DNA of 64,000 nt from CAZSBB01 sp964605235 (GCA_964605235.1 CAZSBB010000005.1:1-64000); one strand, 5' to 3'. Counted from the first letter of the stretch, positions 42,972 to 52,830 are shown. Made by a program: numbers and translations. Notes: generated by a model not told the origin, from the sequence alone.

Positions 42972-44225
42972 TTATCCGGCCGGCGGCTGCTCATGCGCCC
43001 GCAGCACCCGCAGCAGGTTCTGGCCCAGGATGCGGCGGATCGCCTCATCGCGGTGGCCCCGCTGCACCAGCCCCACGGTGAACAGCGGCCAGTTGGTCCA
43101 CGCCAGGCTGTCGAGCATTCTCGGCTCGGTGGGAAAGGCGAACGCATCCGCCGGCCAGTAGGACTCATAACGCGGCGCGACCCGCCCGGCGCTCGCGACA
43201 GGTGCATCGCCGGGGCTGGCGGGCAGCAGCACGGAGATATCGGTTCCGATCGCCACATGGTCGGCGCCCACCGTGCGCACGGCATGGTCCACATGGTCCA
43301 GCAGGGCGCGCAAGTCCCCACTGCCGCCCAGGAACGCCGGCACGCAGCAGATGCCCATCACCCCATCGGTGGCGGCGACGGCGCGCAGCAGTTCGTCGCT
43401 CTTGGCGCGGCAATGCGGACGCAAGGCGGCGCAGGTCGCGTGGCTGATGACCACCGGCCGGGTCGACAGCCGCGCCGCCTCCAGCCCGGTGCGGATGCCG
43501 CTGTGGGCGAGGTCCACGATCACCCCGGCGCGATTCATGCGCGCCACCGCCTGCCGACCCAGTTCACTCAGTCCTGCATCGGCGCTTTCCGCACAGCCGT
43601 CGCCCAGCGGATTGCGCCGGTTGTAGGTCAGGTGCATCATGCGCACGCCCAACTGCCGGAACAGATCGATGAACCGCAGCGCGTCGGGGGTGGTTTCCCA
43701 CGTGCTGGGCAGCGGCACGCCGTTGGTGGTCAGGCAGAAACCGAACCGGCCTTCATCCTTGCCCGCTTCGATGTCCCCGGCGGTGATCATCCGGCGCATC
43801 AGCGTGGGCAGGCGGTCGGTGACATAGGTGTTGTGCGCCAGCCGGGGCAGCAGTCGCTCCACCGCGTTGCCCTCTTCACCCGAGTTGCGCAGGACGCAGG
43901 TGACCCCGGCAGCGCGCCAGGCCTCCACGAACAGCGCGCGCTGTTGCGCGTCATCCGCCATGCGGGTCATGAGCGACTGCAGTTCCACATGCCGCACCGA
44001 CGACGGCTCCAATCCCGCGCCCACCGCCGCCTGCACCAGCGCGGGGTCGGCGGTGGCAAACGCGGAAAACCCGTAGCTGTCGATCACCACCGCTTCACGG
44101 TGCAGCGCCAGTCCGTGCTCCAACTGCGCGGCCGTCGGCTGCAGGGCCGCCAGCGCCGCTGCACGGCGCGGAGCGATCTGCGGGTTGAGGAATTGCTGGT
44201 CACGAAAGGATGGCATCAGGCTCAT
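42972..44225 (-). CDS. Membrane-dipeptidase-like (peptidase M19) protein, N-terminal metal motif missing
   Basis: 417 residues. Most M19 blocks are present: MMHLTYNRRNPLGDGC, GLSELGRQAVARMNRAGVIV followed by DLAHSG, VVISHATC, and DHVDHAVRTVGADHVAIGTD. The usual N-terminal HxD zinc pair (DGHND) is replaced by VIDSYGFSAF, so the first metal site is altered. The fold is kept but dipeptidase activity is doubtful. It begins three bases after the stop of the large CBM protein gene and thus is the last gene of that operon. Confidence 0.8.
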   Translation of the reverse strand: MSLMPSFRDQQFLNPQIAPRRAAALAALQPTAAQLEHGLALHREAVVIDSYGFSAFATADPALVQAAVGAGLEPSSVRHVELQSLMTRMADDAQQRALFVEAWRAAGVTCVLRNSGEEGNAVERLLPRLAHNTYVTDRLPTLMRRMITAGDIEAGKDEGRFGFCLTTNGVPLPSTWETTPDALRFIDLFRQLGVRMMHLTYNRRNPLGDGCAESADAGLSELGRQAVARMNRAGVIVDLAHSGIRTGLEAARLSTRPVVISHATCAALRPHCRAKSDELLRAVAATDGVMGICCVPAFLGGSGDLRALLDHVDHAVRTVGADHVAIGTDISVLLPASPGDAPVASAGRVAPRYESYWPADAFAFPTEPRMLDSLAWTNWPLFTVGLVQRGHRDEAIRRILGQNLLRVLRAHEQPPAG

Positions 44226-44228
44226 GGG

Positions 44229-47200
44229 TCAGGGCACAGCGGCAGCGGGTTGAGTGGTCAGACGGTAGATCACGACGCCTTCGCCGGGCACGATCACCCG
44301 TACGCGTGGCTGGCCCGGTGCAAACTGCGCGGGGCCGGTGCCGAACAACGGTTCCACGGCGGTCACACCGGCGCGGTCGAGCAGATCAACGGTCACTTCC
44401 TGATCCCCGCCGGCGGTGTTGACGACCACCAGTAAATCCTGCCGCCCATCGGAACGCAACGTCGCCAGGAGATCCGGCTGGGCGGGCGCCAGTTGCAGCG
44501 GGTGCGGATCATTGGGCGTCAGCAGCCATGGGCGTAGTTGTTCGATCTCGCTGGCGAATGTCCCCATGCTCTCCCACAGCCGCTGGGAGAACGGCCGATA
44601 GAGGTAGTACTGCAGCCCCCGCGCCCCCATGACCACCGCTTTCCACGAATGCACCCGCTGCTCCGCCACCGTCGGCTCCCCGGCACGCCCCCCGGCGGCG
44701 CCGTAGCAGGGTGAATTGGTCATCACCGGCAACCCGGCGTCCCACAACTCGCGGAACATGGTGTCATACCGGCCGCCCCGGGCGAGAAACGGCATCATGC
44801 CCAGGTCCGTGCCCGGCCCGTAAATCTCCGCGTCCCCCATGTGATTCAGATGCGTGCAGAAAAACGGATGATGCGGATCCAATGCCCGCACCTGCCGGGC
44901 CGCCTTGAGCACCACCGCGCCACCCAGCAAATCCGGCCGATTGCCCGGCTCGTCAAACGCACACCACCCGAGCAACGCCGGATGCTGCCGATGTTTCTCC
45001 AACAGTGCAGTCAGGTCCGCCAGCGCGGTCGCTTCGTCGAAATAGCGGTTCTTCTGACTGCGCACCTTGGGAATGTGCCACACGAAGTAACCGCTGATCT
45101 CCACCCACACGCCGATGCCCACTTCACCGGCGACATCCAGGTATGGGCCCAGGCGCTCGGAAAGACCCGTTTCCATGCCGGTGTACGCCAGCACCGAATT
45201 GCAGTGGTTCCGCTTCAGGTCCTCCAGCACCGCGCGCCAGGTTTCCAAGCTCCGCTTCTTGGCGAAACTCTCCGCGAAGAAGCCCACCGGAAAGAACGGC
45301 ACGCCCTCACGCATGAAGAACCGGCCCCAGCGGTCGATGCGCACCATCCGCCCCGCCGCGGGGATGACCCGTACGGGAGCCTGGGCCGCCAACGGCTCAT
45401 GGCCCGGGCGCGTCAACGTGACCTGCAGTTCATGCTCCCCCTGCGCCAGCGCCGCCAGCGGAATGCTCCACTGATTGACGCCCGGCTGGGGCGACACTTC
45501 CCCGTGCAGCGCGCCCAGTCGCCAGCGCAGCTGCGCGGCGGCGGCTTCCGCGGCGCTGCCCGTGAAGCGCGCCCGCACCTGGGCGGTTTCGTCGGCGAAA
45601 TAGCGGTCGTACTGCGGCCCCGCGAAATCAAAAATCTCCGCACCGGAAACTTTGATGTCCGCCGGCTGGGCAGTCAGCCGGGGGCGCCCGGCGGCGTCGG
45701 TGGCGGTCAGCCGCAGGCTGTAGTGGCCATCGCGTTCAATCGGCAGCGCGGCGTGAACGTCGCCGATCTCCTCGGGCGCCAGCTTGAGCTGGACCGGAGC
45801 GCTGCGCGCCGGGGCATCGCCGGCGGCCTCAAAAACACACTGCAACGCAACGGCAGCGCTGGTGCGGTTGTGAACCCGCGCGCGGGCTTCGCCCCCCTGC
45901 CAGGTCAATGCGGGGGCTTCCAGGCGATACGGCTGCAACACCTGCGGATCAAACCCTTCGAGCACCCCCAGGGCCCGCGGCTGGTGGAAACCGCCATGAC
46001 TGTAAACCCAGCTGCTCACCTGAACCTGTTGGCGCTCATCCCCGAGCTTGGCGGTGCGCCCGACGTTCAGTTCCAGGTGTGAACCCTCGAACTCGGTGAG
46101 ATTCAAGGAGGTGTACGGAATGCGAATCTCGGCGGTCCAGGCGTCGTCCAGCATCACCGCCTGCCCCTGCCAGGGCGCCTCCCAGCGCGTGCGGGCGCGC
46201 GGCGCTGCGTAATGACACGACCACTGCTGCCCGTTGGGATTGATGACGAACTGGTGATACGACCGGCGATCGCCGTTGAGGTTCAGGAAAATCTCCACGT
46301 TGTCGGCGGTCCAGGCGTTCTTGGCGCCCGCGAGCATGCGGCGGACGCGGGCCATATCCGGCTCGTGGGCGCGAAGCGCCAGATACAGCGCGTCGGCGGT
46401 GTAGCCGACCCACGCTTCCGTGGCGGTCAGGGCCGGGGCGTCGGTCTCCAGTTGCCGAAAGCCGGTCAGGTTCGCAGGCGTCTGCCAGCAGGAATCGTCC
46501 AGCCGACCGTCCAGCGTGGGGGCGGCTTCCAGCGCCAGCAGGCGGGCGGTGCGCGGCGGGTCGTTGAGGCGCGGCGGCAACTGCACGATGTTGTCCCGGG
46601 CTTGTTGCAAGGCCTGTTGATCCAGCAGCGGCCAGTGGTATGGACCCGGCTCCGCGCCTTCCTCCACTTGCGCCGCATCGAGCCAGAGCGTGCCCTCGGT
46701 CAGTTGCGTGACCATCACATTGGTCAGCGTGCGGAAGGCGACGCCGGTCAGATGATGGCGTTGCCACTCGGTTCCGACAGTGACTTCCACGCTGTTGGGC
46801 GCGTTCAGGCCGTTCATCTCCAGCTTGGCGCGCAGGTCCGGGCGATCGCTCTTGAGGTAGATGGAGAAGGTGTAGTTGGTTTGCGGGGTGAGATTGACGA
46901 AGCGGCCCCACGCCATGGCGACCTTGCCGGCGTGCCCCATCCGCAGGCTGTGCTTTTCGTGCCAGGCGGTGGTGGCGTCGAGCGTCCAGGCGTCGGCGCC
47001 GAAGGGCGGCACGCCGATCTCCCCGCGCCAGCCGTCCGGGGCATCACCATTGGCGGCCAGTTCAAAACTGCTGTTGAAAAGCATGTTGCGAGTGGCGGCT
47101 TCATCGGCTTTGAGGAAGCGGATGTTGTCGAGATAAAAAACCATCTCGCCCTGGCCATGGTTGTTGAGGCTGAACGACAATGCCCGCGGGTGGTCCCAGT

Positions 47201-47687
47201 CGTCGGCGCGGTCGGGGATACGTTTGCGCAGCGAGCGATCCTTGATGAGGCGAATGGTGGTCCAGCCGTCGCGGCCCAGAGTCGGATCGACCTCGCCGTA
47301 GTAGGCGGTGAGATTGAGCTTTTTGTCGGCTTCGCCCTGCGGATGCACGGTCACGAAGAAGCGGGCGCCGTTGTGGCGCTGGCAGTAGAAATCGAACGCC
47401 AGCACGTCGTACCCCGCCAGTGATTGCTCGAGCGGAAAGACCAGTGAGGGGCTGGACTGGCTGTCGCTGTGGCCGGCAAAGCGCAGGCTGCGTTTGCCCG
47501 CGGCGGCGGTGGATTCGACCAGTTCCACCCGGGGGGTGGCGCCGTTGACGGGAAACGCTTTCCAGGGGACCGACTGCTCCATGTCGGCGATGAGCAGTTG
47601 GTCCGGCTCCTCGGCGAAGGAAGCCGACGACAGCAAACCGGCGAACAGGCAGAGGATGAAGGCCAGCAGGATGCGTTGGGTCATCAT
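44229..47687 (-). CDS. Large secreted multi-domain glycoside hydrolase-like protein
   Basis: 1152 residues from the ATG at 47687, with a signal peptide. Order: a CBM-like jelly roll (about 25-190), a second CBM (about 195-350, RNMLFNSSFELAANGDAPDG), a CBM9/DOMON-type domain (about 395-580, PTLDGRLDDSCWQTPAN, RIPYTSLNL), beta-sandwiches (600-770) and a TIM barrel (about 790-1060: VPFFPVGFFAES, VEISGYFVWH, LGWCAFDEPGN with the candidate acid-base Glu, PHHPFFCTHL, ARGLQYYLYRPF), then a small beta domain. It probably degrades a polysaccharide outside the cytoplasm. It is in an operon with the oxidoreductase and prepilin-like genes upstream. Confidence 0.8.
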   Translation of the reverse strand: MMTQRILLAFILCLFAGLLSSASFAEEPDQLLIADMEQSVPWKAFPVNGATPRVELVESTAAAGKRSLRFAGHSDSQSSPSLVFPLEQSLAGYDVLAFDFYCQRHNGARFFVTVHPQGEADKKLNLTAYYGEVDPTLGRDGWTTIRLIKDRSLRKRIPDRADDWDHPRALSFSLNNHGQGEMVFYLDNIRFLKADEAATRNMLFNSSFELAANGDAPDGWRGEIGVPPFGADAWTLDATTAWHEKHSLRMGHAGKVAMAWGRFVNLTPQTNYTFSIYLKSDRPDLRAKLEMNGLNAPNSVEVTVGTEWQRHHLTGVAFRTLTNVMVTQLTEGTLWLDAAQVEEGAEPGPYHWPLLDQQALQQARDNIVQLPPRLNDPPRTARLLALEAAPTLDGRLDDSCWQTPANLTGFRQLETDAPALTATEAWVGYTADALYLALRAHEPDMARVRRMLAGAKNAWTADNVEIFLNLNGDRRSYHQFVINPNGQQWSCHYAAPRARTRWEAPWQGQAVMLDDAWTAEIRIPYTSLNLTEFEGSHLELNVGRTAKLGDERQQVQVSSWVYSHGGFHQPRALGVLEGFDPQVLQPYRLEAPALTWQGGEARARVHNRTSAAVALQCVFEAAGDAPARSAPVQLKLAPEEIGDVHAALPIERDGHYSLRLTATDAAGRPRLTAQPADIKVSGAEIFDFAGPQYDRYFADETAQVRARFTGSAAEAAAAQLRWRLGALHGEVSPQPGVNQWSIPLAALAQGEHELQVTLTRPGHEPLAAQAPVRVIPAAGRMVRIDRWGRFFMREGVPFFPVGFFAESFAKKRSLETWRAVLEDLKRNHCNSVLAYTGMETGLSERLGPYLDVAGEVGIGVWVEISGYFVWHIPKVRSQKNRYFDEATALADLTALLEKHRQHPALLGWCAFDEPGNRPDLLGGAVVLKAARQVRALDPHHPFFCTHLNHMGDAEIYGPGTDLGMMPFLARGGRYDTMFRELWDAGLPVMTNSPCYGAAGGRAGEPTVAEQRVHSWKAVVMGARGLQYYLYRPFSQRLWESMGTFASEIEQLRPWLLTPNDPHPLQLAPAQPDLLATLRSDGRQDLLVVVNTAGGDQEVTVDLLDRAGVTAVEPLFGTGPAQFAPGQPRVRVIVPGEGVVIYRLTTQPAAAVP

Positions 47688-47736
47688 GGTCAAACCATTC
47701 TCAAGCAATGCGGGGACAGTGATGGAGCGAACAGAT

Positions 47737-48921
47737 TCAACCGGGGGAAGCAGGCGATCCGGGGCGGAGTTCCCGGAGCCAGTGGTGGTCCAGTTGCACC
47801 ACCGAGCGGGTGCGCCAGGACTCGATCGCCTGCCAGGCGATGAGGGTCGCCAGGGCGCCGCGGATGGCGTCGGTGGCGTGGGGCCGGCGGGCGCGGATGT
47901 CGCGGCGGAACTGTTCGAGCTGGCCGGCGTGGCCTTTGTCGACGCTGGGGGTCTGGCCGAAGTACCGGCCGACCGCCAGTTGTTCGGGCGTCACGGCGCG
48001 GCGCCACCGCCACCAGTGCTGCGCCAGGGTGTGAGCGCTGGTCCGGCGGGTTTTGCCGGCAAATTCATAGGGAAACCGGCGGCAGCGGCGCTGCCCGCCA
48101 TCCACCCCGCACGCCAGCAGTTCGACGAACATGTCGCCGATGAGGGTGCAGCCGTTGGTGTTGATCTCAAAGCGTTCCTTGTTGTAACCGACGCTGCCGT
48201 TGTCGCCGGCGGTGATGCTGGCGGTGATGTCCGGGCCATAGGTCAGGACCAGGGCATTGTCCAGATGCCCGGCGCCGGCGGTGTAAACCGAGGTGGGCAA
48301 TTCCTCGGTCAACCAGTTGAACAGGTCGAAGATGTGCGTCACTTCATGCACGAGGGTGCTTTCGTGGCCCTGGATGACTGCGTGGCGATGGCTGGCGGGC
48401 CAGACGGCGGCTTCCCCGACGATGCGGTAATGCATCAGCGTGTGCCCGGCGCGGTTGCGCCGGTATAGCGGCGCCAGCGCCTGCATCAGCGGGCTGTAGG
48501 GCCGATTGAATCCCACCGCGGTGGGGATGCCGCTGCGCGTCAGCGCCTGCGCCATGGCGATGGCGTCCTCGGCGGTGAATGCCAGCGGCTTCTCAAGGAA
48601 CAGGGCCTTGCGATGCTTGATCGCCTGCTCGATCACCGGCCAGCGGGCGTCGGGCTTGGTGGCGCAGATCACCAGTTCCACGCGCGGATCGCTGACCAGT
48701 TGCTCCAGGTCCGTGGTGATGAAGTCGGGGTGGTACTGCTCGTGGAGCGACTCGAGCACCGGGCGCTGCAGATCGCATAAGCCCACCAGACGCAGATGCG
48801 GATTGGCGTGCGCCAGGGGAATGTTGCACCCCTGGGCATGCCCACCGCAGCCGACGACGCCCACGCCCATCGGCGCCGCGGTGCGGCCTGCGGCCGCGGA
48901 CGAACCAGAACGTTGCCTCAT
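47737..48921 (-). CDS. Gfo/Idh/MocA-family oxidoreductase
   Basis: 394 residues from the ATG at 48921, which overlaps the stop of the preceding prepilin-like gene (ATGA). The N-terminal Rossmann fold has VGVVGCGGHAQGCNIPLA and the family EKP motif (LFLEKPLAF). The C-terminal domain carries HESTLVHEVTHIFDLFNWL, with HEVTH in place of the common DxxxH-type site. It probably oxidises or epimerises a sugar with NAD(P). The frame extends farther upstream within the prepilin gene but that is another register. Confidence 0.88.
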   Translation of the reverse strand: MRQRSGSSAAAGRTAAPMGVGVVGCGGHAQGCNIPLAHANPHLRLVGLCDLQRPVLESLHEQYHPDFITTDLEQLVSDPRVELVICATKPDARWPVIEQAIKHRKALFLEKPLAFTAEDAIAMAQALTRSGIPTAVGFNRPYSPLMQALAPLYRRNRAGHTLMHYRIVGEAAVWPASHRHAVIQGHESTLVHEVTHIFDLFNWLTEELPTSVYTAGAGHLDNALVLTYGPDITASITAGDNGSVGYNKERFEINTNGCTLIGDMFVELLACGVDGGQRRCRRFPYEFAGKTRRTSAHTLAQHWWRWRRAVTPEQLAVGRYFGQTPSVDKGHAGQLEQFRRDIRARRPHATDAIRGALATLIAWQAIESWRTRSVVQLDHHWLRELRPGSPASPG

Positions 48922-49568
48922 GGGGTGTACAACCACTCGGTCGAAGCCACGGCGGCGGCTTGACGGCTGAACAGACTGGCGTTGCCCGCGAGAAACCAGA
49001 GATTGGTCGCGTCGTTGTGGTAGTAGTACGCGTAGCCGCTCCAGTTCTCCGTCGTGTAGCGTCCGATGTAAAACTTCTGCCACACTTCCGTCGCATTGCG
49101 CTGAAAGCTGTCCATGACATACGGCTTGCGGGTGGGCACCGGCACGTCGCTCAGACGGAACCACTTGTTGTCGAAGCGATCACTGGTGGCGTAGTTGCCG
49201 TTCATCTTGCTGTTGATCGCCGGCTTCCAGTACATCTGAAACTCCGGACAGGTCCACATCCCCTTCCGCCCCGCTTCGCGCTCATACGTATTGTCGTAAG
49301 GCGCCAGCCGCTGGAACCAGTAGGAACCGTCCGACGACAGATACCCGGCGGGCAGGTAGTCGCGGTTGTCGTTGGCGTACATGTGCAGCGCCAAACCGAT
49401 CTGCCGCTGGTTGGAGAGACAACCGATCGAACGCGCCGACTTGCGCGCGTTCTGCAACGCCGGCAACAGTATGGCGACCAGCAGCGTGATGATGCTGATG
49501 ACCACCAGCAGTTCAATCAAGGTGAATCCGGCTCCAGTCCGGTGGCGGCACTGGCGTGCAAAGATCAT
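48918..49568 (-). CDS. Prepilin-like protein (type IV pilin N-terminus)
   Basis: 216 residues from the ATG at 49568; ATGs farther upstream are poor. It opens GAGFTLIELLVVISIITLLV with the +5 Glu, like the copy at 34981, and continues NARKSARSIGCLSNQRQIGL as usual for planctomycete pseudopilins. The C-terminal part is shorter and lacks a clear DG tail. It is the first gene of an apparent four-gene operon (prepilin-like, oxidoreductase, multi-domain GH, M19-like), coupled by ATGA to the second. Confidence 0.87.
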   Translation of the reverse strand: MIFARQCRHRTGAGFTLIELLVVISIITLLVAILLPALQNARKSARSIGCLSNQRQIGLALHMYANDNRDYLPAGYLSSDGSYWFQRLAPYDNTYEREAGRKGMWTCPEFQMYWKPAINSKMNGNYATSDRFDNKWFRLSDVPVPTRKPYVMDSFQRNATEVWQKFYIGRYTTENWSGYAYYYHNDATNLWFLAGNASLFSRQAAAVASTEWLYTP

Positions 49569-49739
49569 GGCGCGGCCCATCCTGTGGCGAAGGTGTCGTT
49601 TCCTCTGGCTCCCGACGGATGACTGCAAGCAGTTTACTGACAAATCGTCCATTTTGCCATGACAATTTTTTGCATTTTTGCAAACACGGGGCGTGCCACA
49701 TCCTGCCCCAGTCTCCGCAGAGCAGAGCATCGCGCTGGT

Positions 49740-51695
49740 TCAGGCTTCGACGACCACCACCGCGTAGTGGCGCCAGGCGGGAATCCGCACTTGCAGCATC
49801 CCGGCGTTGGCGCTGGGCGTCGGCGTCAGCGTCAGCGGCCCAAGCCCGGGCGCCAGCAGCGTCAAATGGCGCTCCTGCAGCAGCGCCGCAGCCAGATGCA
49901 GTTGGCAGCCCTCAATGAGCTGGCCCGAGCCGGCTTGATCGCGCAGGTGCGCCACCAGTTGATGATCGTTGGCTTCGACATTCAGCAGCACCCCCGTCGG
50001 CAATGTGGCGGTCAATTGTCGCGGCGTGTGTGCCCGCGCCAGCAGGGGCGCCAGCGCCGCCTGCGCCGTTTGCACATCCGCCAGACGGTCGGCCGCCAGG
50101 TAGCGGGCGCCGTCCTGCTCCCGGCCCCAGGTCAGCGGCTGCTCGGGGCCGCACAGCATGCCCGGCCCGGCGCGCCAGGCACGCCATGCGCTCAGGTGGC
50201 GCGGCAGAAACCAGGCGTCAAATCGCCCCGTCTGGCCCAGCACCAGAGCATGATGGCCCTCATGCCGCGCGAAGTCCGCAATCTGCCGCAGGTCTGCCTC
50301 CGCCAGACAGGACTGCTGCACCACCAGCAACGTGCGCACCGATGCCGGGATCGGCTGACCCGCCAGCACCAGCGCCGCCGGGATGCCCATTCGCAGCAGC
50401 GCCAGGATGGCGGTCCGCAGCGCTCCGCGATCGCCGGGCGCCGCCAGGCTCAGCGTCAACGGCTGCACGAACAAGCCCACCTCGCCCCATTGGCGCAGCG
50501 TGCCCCGTGCAACCAGCTGCCGCACGCTCTGGAAGAAAGCACTGGCGTCCGCAAAGGCGTCCATCCGCGCCTGATCATCCGCCAGCAGGCGCTCGCCGTC
50601 GCCGGCGGGACGCAGCATCCAGTTGTTGCCCGGCACGGCGGCATGATAGGAACACTCCTCCGCCATCACCGCCCAGACCGCGCCGGGCGTCTGCGGCGGC
50701 AAAGCCTCATTTTCCCCGGTTTTCCACGCAGTATTGAGCACACCATAACCCAGCGCGTCGGCAAACAGGTAGGCTTCCGCCTGGCTGATCAACTCCTGCG
50801 GCTGGCACTGCGGCAGGTTGCCGTTCTCCGCAAACAGCAGGTCAAAGGTTTTCGCCTCGTGGTGCAGGTCCAGCGCCAGCTCAGCCAGGTAATTGCTGCG
50901 GCGCGGAAAGGCGGGATTGCCCACCAGGACCGCCGCCGGCCGACATTGCTTCGCCGTCCGCGCCAGCCGGGCGTAAGCCTCATTGCGCACCTGGGCGCCG
51001 AACTGCATCCAGAGAATCTGCAGCGGATCGCTGTACGCGGCACTGCCCGGCTCCAACGGCGGCGGCAGCACGTGCGCGGCAGTGGTCAGGCCCAGCCGGT
51101 CTTCCAGGTCATCGCGCTGCGCCAGCCACTGGCGGAACCGCTCCGCGCAGCGCGCGCACCAGCAATGGCGGTAATAGCTGTTGTCGAAGTGCAGGCCGTC
51201 GAGCTCCAGCTCGCCCAGACCCACGCGCACGACCTGATCCATGTAGTCGAGATAGGCGGAGCTGGTCAGGCAGGGACGCCAGCGATAGTAGCTGCCGCCC
51301 CAGGTCTGCAGGGAACCGTCGCGCTGCCGGGCAACCCAGTCGCGCAGCTCCGGCTGTTCCTCGAGCAGCGTTTCGTAGTAGAGCGAGCCGCCCTGGGTGT
51401 AGCCGAGCACGCGCAGCCCGCGCTGATGGGCGCCGGCGATCAACTGCCGCAGCCAGGGCCATTGCTGCTGTTCAGCGCGCAGGCCGAAGCCTTTGTAGAA
51501 GCAGGTCACCAGGGTGCGCAGGCCGGTGCGGACCAGCGTGTCGAGCGTGCGCTCGTCCAGCAGTCGGCGGCGCCAGTCCGCCAGCCAGGGACCGCGTCCG
51601 AAGAATGCGGTGTTGGAGCGCCCCAGTCGGCGGTAATGCCGATCGGTCTCCCACCCCGCCCAGACCCACGCATCCCACGGTTCGTGCTGCGTCAT
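49740..51695 (-). CDS. Putative TIM-barrel glycosidase, divergent from LacI regulator
   Basis: 651 residues from the ATG at 51695 (other ATGs at 51734 and 51779). Barrel sequence: DTLVRTGLRTLVTCFYKGFG, GLRVLGYTQGGSLYYE, LELDGLHFDNSYYRHCWCAR (a D at a strand end), then VLVGNPAFP and FDLLFAENGNL with candidate acids; a beta-rich C-terminal domain follows. Layout resembles alpha-fucosidase/GH-like beta-barrel enzymes without a clear family match. A palindromic operator lies between it and the divergent LacI regulator. Confidence 0.6.
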   Translation of the reverse strand: MTQHEPWDAWVWAGWETDRHYRRLGRSNTAFFGRGPWLADWRRRLLDERTLDTLVRTGLRTLVTCFYKGFGLRAEQQQWPWLRQLIAGAHQRGLRVLGYTQGGSLYYETLLEEQPELRDWVARQRDGSLQTWGGSYYRWRPCLTSSAYLDYMDQVVRVGLGELELDGLHFDNSYYRHCWCARCAERFRQWLAQRDDLEDRLGLTTAAHVLPPPLEPGSAAYSDPLQILWMQFGAQVRNEAYARLARTAKQCRPAAVLVGNPAFPRRSNYLAELALDLHHEAKTFDLLFAENGNLPQCQPQELISQAEAYLFADALGYGVLNTAWKTGENEALPPQTPGAVWAVMAEECSYHAAVPGNNWMLRPAGDGERLLADDQARMDAFADASAFFQSVRQLVARGTLRQWGEVGLFVQPLTLSLAAPGDRGALRTAILALLRMGIPAALVLAGQPIPASVRTLLVVQQSCLAEADLRQIADFARHEGHHALVLGQTGRFDAWFLPRHLSAWRAWRAGPGMLCGPEQPLTWGREQDGARYLAADRLADVQTAQAALAPLLARAHTPRQLTATLPTGVLLNVEANDHQLVAHLRDQAGSGQLIEGCQLHLAAALLQERHLTLLAPGLGPLTLTPTPSANAGMLQVRIPAWRHYAVVVVEA

Positions 51696-51749
51696 GGTGA
51701 TCTCGCAAGGCGCCGGACGCGGCGGATCAGGCATGGACCCGACCGGCGG

Positions 51750-51789
51750 ATTTGCAACATTATGAAAAAATGATATCATTATTGCAAAT
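51750..51789. promoter_or_regulatory. LacI-type operator region
   Basis: A perfect 12-bp palindrome AATGATATCATT (51769-51780) flanked by inverted arms ATTTGCAA (51750-51757) and TTGCAAAT (51782-51789), between the divergent glycosidase and LacI genes. Very AT-rich against the genome background. Confidence 0.6.
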
Positions 51790-51801
51790 CAGGAGCAGGA
51801 C

Positions 51802-52830
51802 GTGGCAAGCAAGCTGGGCCTCAAAGAGTTGGCGAGTGCAACCGGGCTGTCGATCAGCACGGTGTCGCGGGCGCTCAGCGGCAGCAGTCTGGTCAACGAC
51901 CGGACCCGGCAGCGGGTGCTGGCGGTCGCCAACGTCAGTCAGATGAACGGGCAGGCGATGCGGGCGCGGCTGGGCAGCAAAGCCGGCCACGCGCTGGCGC
52001 TGGTGCAACCGAGTCTGGATCAGACGGACGGGCACACCGAAATCAGCGTGCAGATTCTCGAGACCATGCAGGACGTGGCGGAGCGGCAGCAATGCAGCAT
52101 CGCGGCGTTGCGGCTGCGCGCTGATCCGGACAGCCGCGAGCCGATGCCGGGGCTGCCGCCTTCGGTGCTCGGGGCGGTGGGGTTTCGCTTGCAGGATGTG
52201 CATGTGCCGGTGTTTCTGCGGCAGGTGCGCGACGCCCAGGTGCCGTTTGTGATTCTCAACCGGGTGGAGGACGATCCGACGATCCCCACCTGCACGGTCG
52301 ATCAAGTGCTGTGCGGCCGGCTGGCGGCGGGTCATCTGGCGGACCTGGGCCATCGCCGCCTGGCCGTGCTGTTCAACAGTTCGCACATCCAACCCAATCG
52401 TTTGCGGCTGCGGGGCATCAGCCAGGTGGTGAGTGAGCGTGGTCTGGAGGCCGACCCGCGCCTGGTGCGTCTGGACCTGACCACTCCGGCTTTGCTGGGC
52501 GAAGCGGTGCGCAGCGCCATCGAGGAGTTGCAGGCCACCGCGATCATTGCCGCCAACGACCGGATGGCGCTGGCGATCGTGCGGCAGTTGCAGCAAATGC
52601 AGCAGCGCGTGCCGCAGGACATTTCGGTGGTGGGCATCGACGGCACGCACGCCGGCGTGGAACACCACCCCGCGCTCACCAGCGTGCATGTGCCCTGGGT
52701 CGAGATGGCGGCGGGCGCGGCGCGGCTGCTGTTCTGGTTGCGCGAGGACCCGGCGCTGGCGCAGGTGCATCTGGTCTGGAAACCCGCGCTCATGGAGCGG
52801 CAGACCACCGGCCGGGCGCGGCTGGCGTAA
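51802..52830 (+). CDS. LacI-family transcriptional regulator
   Basis: 342 residues from a GTG with AGGAG upstream. Headpiece GLKELASATGLSISTVSRAL is complete. The binding domain contains DQVLCGRLAAGHLADLGHRR and ISVVGIDGTHAGVEHHP. It begins right after a palindromic operator and heads a rightward run with the beta-propeller protein and the sulfatase. It probably represses both these and the divergent glycosidase. Confidence 0.9.
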   Translation: MASKLGLKELASATGLSISTVSRALSGSSLVNDRTRQRVLAVANVSQMNGQAMRARLGSKAGHALALVQPSLDQTDGHTEISVQILETMQDVAERQQCSIAALRLRADPDSREPMPGLPPSVLGAVGFRLQDVHVPVFLRQVRDAQVPFVILNRVEDDPTIPTCTVDQVLCGRLAAGHLADLGHRRLAVLFNSSHIQPNRLRLRGISQVVSERGLEADPRLVRLDLTTPALLGEAVRSAIEELQATAIIAANDRMALAIVRQLQQMQQRVPQDISVVGIDGTHAGVEHHPALTSVHVPWVEMAAGAARLLFWLREDPALAQVHLVWKPALMERQTTGRARLA

